42,357 bases of DNA, from the NCBI GenBank assembly GCA_022788105.1, contig JALEVZ010000079.1:1-42357 (forward strand). Reading direction: 5' to 3'. This DNA is from Prevotella sp. (GTDB taxonomy: Bacteria > Bacteroidota > Bacteroidia > Bacteroidales > Bacteroidaceae). The notes beneath the pieces are model-generated. The model worked only from the letters and a program-made list of their open reading frames with translations, did not search any database and was not told the DNA's origin. How positions within the stretch are numbered: position 1 is the first letter of the stretch; every line of letters starts with the position of its first letter. Shown here in pieces: positions 34,707 to 42,357 of this stretch. The position numbers and the translations under genes are program-made.

Positions 34707-34827
34707 TGACAAAATGAAAGGGGCATAACGGCGCTGCCAAAGGGCCGTAGTGAGGCTGTCAAAGGGGTCCTTTGACAAGCCCAAAGGGCCGTAGTGGGAA
34801 AGCCGTGGAGGTTTTAACACACGTTAA
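34707..34827 (+). repeat. Modular intergenic repeat, copy 4
   Basis: The left block TGACAAAATGAAAGGGGC starts at 34707. Three 22-bp units follow (34733-34754, 34755-34776, 34777-34798); the first and third have the inverted core CAAAGGGCCGTAGTG and the middle one is a rearranged GTCAAAGGGGTCCTTTGAC palindrome. The right block has TTAAC-acac-GTTAA at 34814-34827. It begins 19 bases after the terminator of the candidate RNA. Confidence 0.8.
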
Positions 34828-34904
34828 GAATTAGCGTCAGAAAAAGCTGCCGAAATCTATCGTTTTGTCAGCAAAACACACGTTTTGCTTTCTTCTTGAT
34901 TTTA

Positions 34905-35036
34905 CTAAATCTACAGTCTGACTTCACAGAATCTACAGTCTGTTTTTACAGAATCTACAGTCTGTTTTTACAGAACCTACAGTCTGTTTTTACAGAATCT
35001 ACAATCTGTTTTTACAGAACCTACAGTCCGCACCAT
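34905..35036 (+). repeat. 22-bp tandem array upstream of ettA
   Basis: Six contiguous 22-bp units (34905, 34927, 34949, 34971, 34993, 35015) of the form CAGAATCTACAGTCTG plus TTTTTA; the first and last units are degenerate. Each contains a short dyad CAGA-N8-TCTG. There are no spacers, so it is not a CRISPR. It ends 140 bases before the ettA promoter and could be a set of binding sites or a neutral repeat. Confidence 0.8.
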
Positions 35037-35175
35037 CGCTCCCTACATCTCTCCGCATCGTCTTTCTCTGCACCACGCATCCCATCTGGCGACAAGTGCT
35101 GCTGCCGTCGCGACGGTTCCCCAACACGTTTTACACACAGATTGTCTGCCGTCTGCAAAAAACACGGCACAAAAC

Positions 35176-35206
35176 TTTGCCAATTGGCAGAAAAGTCTTA
35201 TTTTTG
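35176..35206 (+). promoter_or_regulatory. Promoter of ettA
   Basis: TTTG (35176-35179) is followed after 19 bases by TATTTTTG (35199-35206), a full match to the Bacteroidota promoter. A palindrome TTGCCAATTGGCA overlaps the -33 side (35177-35189). The leader to the ATG is about 70 bases. Confidence 0.75.
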
Positions 35207-35282
35207 TAAGAGGGCACGCAGCACAGCAGGCAAAAGGCCGACGACGCTGCGGCTCTAACGATTACCAACCTATCATTATTTT

Positions 35283-36980
<1,698 letters not shown>

Positions 36981-36998
36981 TATCCTCTGTCCTGACGA

Positions 36999-37032
36999 GT
37001 CGGGCGTGCTGACGGCACGCCCGACCTTTTTT
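36999..37032 (+). terminator. Terminator of ettA
   Basis: GTCGGGCGTGC (36999-37009) and GCACGCCCGAC (37015-37025) form a perfect 11-bp stem with a 5-base loop, then TTTTTT. It lies 19 bases after the ettA stop. Confidence 0.9.
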
Positions 37033-37073
37033 ACACTTATCGCACACACGACACACCAACATTCAATCATAAG

Positions 37074-38072
37074 ATGGCAGACAACACACCGACGACAGCA
37101 AACCACCGCGTAGCAGAACTCGACTTTCTGAAGTTTGTGTTCATAGTGCTTATGGTGGTGTTTCACCTGGCATGGTTCAGCAGGCTGCACCCCGACGCCA
37201 AGCAGTTTGTATATACGTTTCACATGCCGGCGTTTCTTGTCATGTCTGGTTACCTTATGAACATGTCAAAGACGGCGCCGCGTTTCTTCCGCACCATCTG
37301 GTGGCTACTTGTGCCATACGCCGTAATGGAGAGCGGATATATAGCTATGGCGTCGGTTCTGCCTATCGCCGAACATATCGACGGGCTGTCGCTGGCTGTG
37401 TTTGCAGACAAACTGCTGCTCCACCCCATAGGTCCGTACTGGTATCTGCACACGATGGCGCTATGCGGCACGCTGTGCTATCTTGTCATCGGGCGCTTGC
37501 GGCTATCGGTTGCAGGCTCTGCCATCGTGGCGTGCTTCCTGCTTTACGTGTGCAGCAGGTGCGGAGTGGTGTCTATGTCGTGTGCCTGCTACTTCCTTGC
37601 AGGCGTCGTTATCCGACAGGTTGGCATACGTCTTGAGCGTCTGCTCGCACCCACAATGTTAGCATTGCTGCCGCTGCTCTACTTGGCAGCAGACAAGTCT
37701 TGCCACGACAAGGCGACGGTGGCTGGCATAGCAATAGTCTGGCTCACGATGAGTCTGGCAGCCAGCGTCATGCATCTACTGTCGCGCGCCGCGAAGAGCG
37801 AAGTAGAAAGCATCTCCAAAGTGGCAGGGAGCGTATTGTCAACAGCACTGACTGTGGGGCGCAACACACTCTCCATCATTCTGTTTTCGCCCATTTTCAC
37901 CATCCTTTGCAAGCCGCTCATACCCGTCCTTTCATTCGACAGCACAGGGCTGTTGTTCGCCGTCGTAGCCACAACCGTCACCATCGGCGGCTGCCTTGCT
38001 ACGACTTTTGTGCTCGACCGCATGCACATCTCACCATTCTTGCTCGGTAAAGACCGCGCGCTGTCGCTGTAG
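37074..38072 (+). CDS. Acyltransferase family 3 membrane protein
   Basis: A 332-residue integral membrane protein of the Acyl_transf_3 (OafA/NodX-like) family, which usually adds acetyl or other acyl groups to surface sugars. Family marks are VAELDFLKFVFIVLMVVFHLAW (13-34, RxxxxD-like start and the catalytic-type His), FVYTFHMPAFLVMSGYLM (45-62) and GPYWYLHTMALCGTLCYLV (about 119-137), with about ten hydrophobic segments in all. The target glycan is unknown, and no polysaccharide biosynthesis cluster adjoins. It lies after the ettA terminator and before a pyrimidine-rich gap, so it is probably a single-gene unit. Confidence 0.87.
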   Translation: MADNTPTTANHRVAELDFLKFVFIVLMVVFHLAWFSRLHPDAKQFVYTFHMPAFLVMSGYLMNMSKTAPRFFRTIWWLLVPYAVMESGYIAMASVLPIAEHIDGLSLAVFADKLLLHPIGPYWYLHTMALCGTLCYLVIGRLRLSVAGSAIVACFLLYVCSRCGVVSMSCACYFLAGVVIRQVGIRLERLLAPTMLALLPLLYLAADKSCHDKATVAGIAIVWLTMSLAASVMHLLSRAAKSEVESISKVAGSVLSTALTVGRNTLSIILFSPIFTILCKPLIPVLSFDSTGLLFAVVATTVTIGGCLATTFVLDRMHISPFLLGKDRALSL

Positions 38073-38452
38073 TGGGGCTTTTGTTTAAACCTTCTCTCTT
38101 TCCCTCTTATATCCTCTCACTCATCACTCCCAACCTTCTCTCTTTTTCTTTTCTATCCTCTCACTCATCCTTACGTGCTGCGCTCGTCTTTCTTTAGCAT
38201 AACGTTATGGTCTTTCTGCCGCCTACTGCCTTATTGTTTCCAGCCCATGCAGGATTGCATTAAAGTTGAGAAAAAATGACAACAACATTTCTCCATATTA
38301 TAATATTTTTGTAACTTTACACGCTGTATGTGCCGACACGTACGTGTCAATTGCCTTTGACACGACGCTACTCTTTCACATGAAAGGCTTGTCTGCCAGC
38401 ACACACATCCCCTACGATACTATTTGCCAATAAAAACAAAACAATATATAAC
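38073..38452 (+). promoter_or_regulatory. Intergenic region with pyrimidine duplication and recJ -7 element
   Basis: A C/T-rich sequence with AACCTTCTCTCTTT...ATCCTCTCACTCATC is present twice (about 38087-38125 and 38132-38169). TATTTTTG at 38304-38311 matches the -7 consensus and would give recJ a leader of about 135 bases; no good -33 element is present. No gene is seen in this stretch. Confidence 0.5.
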
Positions 38453-40198
38453 ATGCTTTTCAAATGGAATTACAAGCCACCGACCTCTGACGAGAAGAAG
38501 GCAGCTAAAGAATTAGGCGAAAAGCTGAACATAAGCCACATCCTGGCATATCTACTCATCAGACGAGGCATTGTCACCGAGTCGGGCGCCAAGAGGTTTT
38601 TCCACCCACAGCTGGCAGACCTCAACAACCCGTTTCTGATGAAAGACATGGACGTGGCTGTGGACAGGCTCAACGACGCCATGGGGCGCAAGGAGCGCAT
38701 ACTGGTCTATGGCGACTACGATGTGGACGGATGCACCGCCGTTGCACTCGTCTACAGGTTCTTACAACAGTTCTATTCTAACATCGAGTACTACATTCCC
38801 AACCGCTACGACGAAGGTTACGGCGTGAGTAAAAAGGGCATCGACTACGCCTATGAGAACGGGATAAAACTCATTGTAATACTCGACTGCGGAATAAAGG
38901 CCGTGGAGGAAGTGGCATACGCTAAGTCTCTCGGCATCGACTTTATCATCTGCGACCACCACATGCCCGACGAGACGCTGCCAGAAGCCGTGGCGATACT
39001 CAATCCGAAGCGTGCCGACGACAGCTATCCGTTCAAACATCTGTGCGGATGTGGCGTGGGATTCAAGCTAATGCAGGCATTTGCCAAAAACAACGGCATA
39101 CCGTTTTCACGGCTTATACCGCTGTTGGACCTTTGTGCAGTAAGCATCGCCGCCGACATAGTGCCTGTTGTTGACGAGAACCGCATTCTCGCGTTCCACG
39201 GACTGAAGATTCTGAACCAGAATCCGAGCATCGGTCTCAAAGCCATCATTGACATCTGCGGACTCAACGGCAGAGAGATTTCGATGAGCGACATAGTGTT
39301 TAAGATTGGACCGCGCATCAATGCCTCTGGCCGTATGGACAACGGAAAGGAGAGTGTGGACCTACTGGTGGAGAAAGACCTTAGCCATGCACTCACCACC
39401 GCTAAACACATAGACTGCTACAACGAGCAACGCAAGGACATAGACAAGCAGATGACGGAGGAGGCTAACCTCATTGTGTCACGCCTCGAGAGCCAGAAGC
39501 ACCACACATCCATCGTGCTTTACGACGAGAACTGGAAGAAGGGAGTAATCGGAATCGTGGCATCGCGACTCACGGAGATTTACTTCCGCCCGACCGTTGT
39601 GCTCACACGAGAAGGCAATATAGCCACTGGCTCAGCACGAAGTGTGACGGGATTTGACATCTACTCGGCCCTAAAGAGTTGCCGCGACATGCTCATCAAC
39701 TTCGGAGGACACACCTACGCCGCCGGACTGACGCTGCGTTGGGACGACATACCGGAGTTCAGACGTCGCTTCCAGCACTATGTCGATGAGCATATACAGC
39801 CCGAACAGACCGAGGCAATGCTCAACATCGACGCTGTAATAGACTTCAAGGACATAACAAAACGCCTGCACAACGACCTGAAGAAGTTCGCTCCTTTCGG
39901 CCCCTGCAACCCCAAGCCCGTGTTTTGCACCGTCGGCGTCTACGACTACGGCACCAGTAAGGTGGTGGGAAGAGAACAGGAACACATCAAACTCGAGCTG
40001 GTCGACTCCAAATCGAGCAATGTTGTCAACGGCATTGCGTTCGGACAGAGTGCCTCGGCGCGCTACATAAAATCGAAACGAAGCTTCGATATAGCCTACA
40101 CTCTTGAGGATAATATATTCAAACGCAACCTCGTGCAGCTACAGATAGAAGACATTCGTCCTGCCGAAGACGACGATATACAAGACGGCAACACGTAA
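38453..40198 (+). CDS. recJ: Single-strand DNA exonuclease RecJ
   Basis: A 5'-to-3' single-strand DNA exonuclease acting in recombination and mismatch repair; 581 residues, family length. Phosphoesterase motifs are VYGDYDVDGCTAVAL (85-99), YYIPNRYDEGYG (113-124), LIVILDCGIKA (140-150) and CDHHMPDE (167-174, the DHH motif that binds Mn2+). DHHA1 is marked by NFGGHTYAAGLTL and RPTVVLTREGNIATGSARS; an OB-fold C-terminal domain follows (ITKRLHNDLKKFAPFGPCNPKPVF...). recQ follows 96 bases later in the same orientation. RecQ unwinding feeding RecJ resection is an established partnership, so co-expression makes sense. Confidence 0.96.
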   Translation: MLFKWNYKPPTSDEKKAAKELGEKLNISHILAYLLIRRGIVTESGAKRFFHPQLADLNNPFLMKDMDVAVDRLNDAMGRKERILVYGDYDVDGCTAVALVYRFLQQFYSNIEYYIPNRYDEGYGVSKKGIDYAYENGIKLIVILDCGIKAVEEVAYAKSLGIDFIICDHHMPDETLPEAVAILNPKRADDSYPFKHLCGCGVGFKLMQAFAKNNGIPFSRLIPLLDLCAVSIAADIVPVVDENRILAFHGLKILNQNPSIGLKAIIDICGLNGREISMSDIVFKIGPRINASGRMDNGKESVDLLVEKDLSHALTTAKHIDCYNEQRKDIDKQMTEEANLIVSRLESQKHHTSIVLYDENWKKGVIGIVASRLTEIYFRPTVVLTREGNIATGSARSVTGFDIYSALKSCRDMLINFGGHTYAAGLTLRWDDIPEFRRRFQHYVDEHIQPEQTEAMLNIDAVIDFKDITKRLHNDLKKFAPFGPCNPKPVFCTVGVYDYGTSKVVGREQEHIKLELVDSKSSNVVNGIAFGQSASARYIKSKRSFDIAYTLEDNIFKRNLVQLQIEDIRPAEDDDIQDGNT

Positions 40199-40216
40199 AT
40201 CAGACTGAAAAAAGCA

Positions 40217-40282
40217 CGTAAGTTGACGGGCGACTAAACGTAAGTTGCCAAGCAACTGCACGTAAACTGACGGGCAACAAAA
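40217..40282 (+). repeat. 22-bp tandem array between recJ and recQ
   Basis: Three contiguous 22-bp units (40217-40238, 40239-40260, 40261-40282), each starting CGTAARYTG; the first and third share CTGACGGGC or TTGACGGGC, the middle has TTGCCAAGCAACT, a palindrome. The array fills most of the 96-base gap. The sequence is unlike the other arrays, but the period is the same. Confidence 0.7.
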
Positions 40283-40294
40283 CAAGTTCAGAGC

Positions 40295-42205
40295 ATGACA
40301 GAAATGCAAGACCGTTATCGGCAAATACTGAAGCAGTACTGGGGGTACGACAATTTCCGTGGCATACAGCGCGAAATTGTCGACAGTATAGCCAGCGGAC
40401 ACGACACACTGGGACTAATGCCGACGGGAGGAGGCAAGTCTGTCACATTCCAGGTGCCCGCACTGGCTATGGACGGCGTGTGCATTGTGGTCACACCACT
40501 TATTGCTCTCATGAAAGACCAAGTCGACCACCTGCGTCAAAGGGGCATCATGGCCGCCGCCGTGTACTCAGGTATGAGCCGCAACGAGATTGTCACGACG
40601 CTCGAAAACTGCATTCTCGGACGCACCAAGTTGCTTTATGTGTCGCCGGAACGCATCGGTTCAGACCTGTTCCGCATAAAGTTGGGACACATGAAGGTTA
40701 GCTTTTTCACCGTCGATGAAGCCCACTGTATAAGCCAATGGGGCTACGACTTCCGACCGTCATACCTCAACATTGCAGAACTTAGGAAGCTAAAGCCTGG
40801 TGTACCGGTGCTGGCGCTCACCGCTACCGCCACCCCTGAGGTCGTCGACGACATTCAGGAGCGTCTGCTTTTCAGCTCCAAGAACGTGTTCCGCATGAGC
40901 TTTGAGCGCAAGAACCTGGCCTATGTAGTGCGCACGACGTACAATAAGAAAGAAGAGATGATGCACATCCTGCGGTCGGTAGGCGGCAGTGCCATCGTCT
41001 ATGTGCGCAGTAGAATACACGCCCGGGAAATATGCGAGCAGATAACAGCCCACGGTTTCACCGCCACCTTCTACCATGCAGGTCTCGAACCACGCGTCAA
41101 GGACGAGCGACAGAAGGCTTGGCACGACGACGAAGTGCGCGTTATGGTTGCCACCAACGCCTTCGGCATGGGCATTGACAAGCCCGACGTAAGGTTGGTA
41201 ATACACTACGACTGCCCCAGCTCACTCGAAGAGTATTTCCAAGAGGCAGGACGCGCAGGACGTGACGGCAACAAAGCCTACGCCGTGCTGCTCTACGACG
41301 ACAGCGACGAGCGCAAACTCGACAAGCGAATAGCTCAGGAATTCCCTGACAAACAGACCATCCGCGACATATACGACCACCTCGCCTACTTCTTTCAGTT
41401 GGCACTTGGCGACGGCTGCGGCCACACATTCATGTTCGATGCGGGCCGTTTCTGCCAGACATTCCACCACTCCACCATACAGACCCATTCCGCTTTGCGC
41501 ATCCTGCAACGTGGAGGCTACATCGAATGTGACATGGAACCCGACAACGCCTCACGTGTTCGGTTCCTTATCGGACGCGACGACTTGTACCGACTGAACG
41601 ACGGTTCGCCCGAGGAAGACGCCGTTGTGCTGGCACTACTGCGCCGATACTCAGGCCTATTCACCGACTATGCGTACATCAACGAGGAGGAAGTGTCCTA
41701 CTACTCAGGGCAGAGCAGACAACAGGTCTACTTCATTCTGCGCAACCTTACGCAGCGCCACATCCTGCACTACATTCCCCAGCGCAAGACGCCACTGCTT
41801 ACCTACACTCGCGACCGTGAAGAGTCAGACCGCCTCAACCTCGGACCGGAGGTCTATGACAACCGCCGCAAGCAGTTCGTACAGCGCATAAAGACGGTCA
41901 TTGCCTATGCTAAGAACTACGACATCTGCCGTAGCCGCCAGCTCTTGAGATATTTTGGAGAAGAGCGCTCCACCGACTGCGACATTTGTGACGTGTGCAT
42001 TGACCACCGCATAGACCACACCTCAGAAAAGGCAACGGCACCCGTGAAGCAGCGCATACTCGACTTTCTTGCCGACCGTAAGCAGCACAAGACCACCGAG
42101 CTCTACGCCCTCGACCTGCCTTTTAAGGAGCGTGGTCCCGCCCTTGAATATCTTATAAGTGAAGAAATAATCCATTACAAAGATGGATATATCTGGATTG
42201 ACTGA
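40295..42205 (+). CDS. recQ: ATP-dependent DNA helicase RecQ
   Basis: A 3'-to-5' DNA helicase of recombination and fork repair; 636 residues. Motifs in order: FRGIQREIVDSI (motif 0, 21-32), GLMPTGGGKSVTFQVPA (Walker A, 40-56), TVDEAHCISQWGYDFRP (DEAH and aromatic loop, 139-155), ALTATAT, then MGIDKPDVRLVIHYDCPSSLEEYFQEAGRAGRDG (motifs V-VI). A zinc-binding set (C in YDICRSRQLL, then CDICDVC) and RQC winged helix follow. The last ~50 residues (RILDFLADRKQHKTTELYALDL) are not the standard HRDC domain, so this is an HRDC-less RecQ form. Followed by two terminator hairpins. Confidence 0.94.
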   Translation: MTEMQDRYRQILKQYWGYDNFRGIQREIVDSIASGHDTLGLMPTGGGKSVTFQVPALAMDGVCIVVTPLIALMKDQVDHLRQRGIMAAAVYSGMSRNEIVTTLENCILGRTKLLYVSPERIGSDLFRIKLGHMKVSFFTVDEAHCISQWGYDFRPSYLNIAELRKLKPGVPVLALTATATPEVVDDIQERLLFSSKNVFRMSFERKNLAYVVRTTYNKKEEMMHILRSVGGSAIVYVRSRIHAREICEQITAHGFTATFYHAGLEPRVKDERQKAWHDDEVRVMVATNAFGMGIDKPDVRLVIHYDCPSSLEEYFQEAGRAGRDGNKAYAVLLYDDSDERKLDKRIAQEFPDKQTIRDIYDHLAYFFQLALGDGCGHTFMFDAGRFCQTFHHSTIQTHSALRILQRGGYIECDMEPDNASRVRFLIGRDDLYRLNDGSPEEDAVVLALLRRYSGLFTDYAYINEEEVSYYSGQSRQQVYFILRNLTQRHILHYIPQRKTPLLTYTRDREESDRLNLGPEVYDNRRKQFVQRIKTVIAYAKNYDICRSRQLLRYFGEERSTDCDICDVCIDHRIDHTSEKATAPVKQRILDFLADRKQHKTTELYALDLPFKERGPALEYLISEEIIHYKDGYIWID

Positions 42206-42257
42206 GGGAGAAAGGTATAAAGGCAACAAAAAGTAAGAGATTTTTCAAACCATACCA

Positions 42258-42285
42258 CCCCTCTGCATGCGGCAGAAGGGGTTTT
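42258..42285 (+). terminator. Terminator after recQ
   Basis: CCCCT-CTGC and GCAG-A-AGGGG pair around ATGCG and are followed by TTTT, about 50 bases after the recQ stop. Confidence 0.7.
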
Positions 42286-42303
42286 AACAAGACAAAAAAA
42301 TGG

Positions 42304-42330
42304 GGGTGTGTCAAAATTCACACCCTCTTT
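42304..42330. terminator. Second hairpin near the right edge
   Basis: GGGTGTG (42304-42310) and CACACCC (42319-42325) pair around an 8-base loop, with CTTTT after it and an A-run before it. It may back up the recQ terminator or serve a gene arriving from the right on the minus strand. Confidence 0.65.
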
Positions 42331-42357
42331 TAAAATATCACAAAGCCCGAACTTTCA

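Noticed and set aside
34523..34762. 79-codon minus-strand frame over the candidate RNA
   Set aside because: It runs through the terminator hairpin and the modular repeat and has no start context; more likely a product of base composition.
34905..35036. CRISPR-like direct repeats
   Set aside because: The 22-bp units are contiguous, with no unique spacers between them, and no cas genes lie in the window.
34896..35258. 120-codon open frame across the 22-bp array upstream of ettA
   Set aside because: Its sequence is only the translation of the tandem repeat, it has no recognisable start signal, and it overlaps the ettA promoter.

Overview
The window looks like a chromosomal segment of a Prevotella-like member of the Bacteroidales (phylum Bacteroidota). 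The evidence is a SusC/SusD pair, a TonB receptor / beta-propeller / DUF4465 vitamin B12 cluster, several proteins that appear to end in type IX secretion (T9SS) sorting tails, a C10 (streptopain-type) peptidase, and promoters of the Bacteroidota form TTG-N19/20-TAnnTTTG. No phage genes, transposases, rRNA genes or CRISPR arrays were found.

Layout. 1-570 is non-coding, with a modular repeat and a terminator. 571-7689 (minus) is a lon > tgt > lptF/G-type permease > DEAD-box helicase series. 8248-12970 (plus) is a stand-alone SusC/SusD pair closed by a perfect 15-bp terminator stem. 13191-13469 (minus) is a complete tRNA operon with two tandem tRNA-Asp(GTC) genes. 13507-16908 (minus) holds an outer-membrane barrel protein, recR, a small membrane protein, a family 2 glycosyltransferase and a GNAT acetyltransferase. 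17042-18547 (minus) is a CstA transporter. 19269-22500 (plus) is a GH29 fucosidase plus a GHL10/DUF187 protein, followed by a porin (22920-24176). 24211-24545 (minus) is a frameshifted, truncated AraC-type regulator. 24802-30476 (minus) is a B12 uptake operon: promoter, cobalamin riboswitch, BtuB-like receptor, BtuG-like propeller lipoprotein, DUF4465 surface protein. 30637-31334 (plus) is the decayed remnant of a GH9/deacetylase enzyme, and 31436-34018 (minus) is a C10 peptidase. 34019-35282 is a 1.26-kb non-coding region with a candidate RNA gene and two repeat systems. 35283-42205 (plus) has ettA, an acyltransferase, recJ and recQ.

The most unusual content is between the genes. Four intergenic regions carry a modular element: a conserved left block (TGACAAAATGA...), one to three 22-bp units around CACTACGGCCTAATG that occur in either orientation, and in three of the four a right block built on TTAAC-N4-GTTAA. 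Separate arrays of unrelated sequence, upstream of the fucosidase, upstream of ettA, between recJ and recQ, and weakly between the btuB- and btuG-like genes, have the same 22-bp period. At 34336-34688 a good promoter, a C-poor stretch, a branched fold and a strong terminator sit together without a protein gene and are proposed as a non-coding RNA gene.

All family assignments are from reading motifs; no database search was possible.
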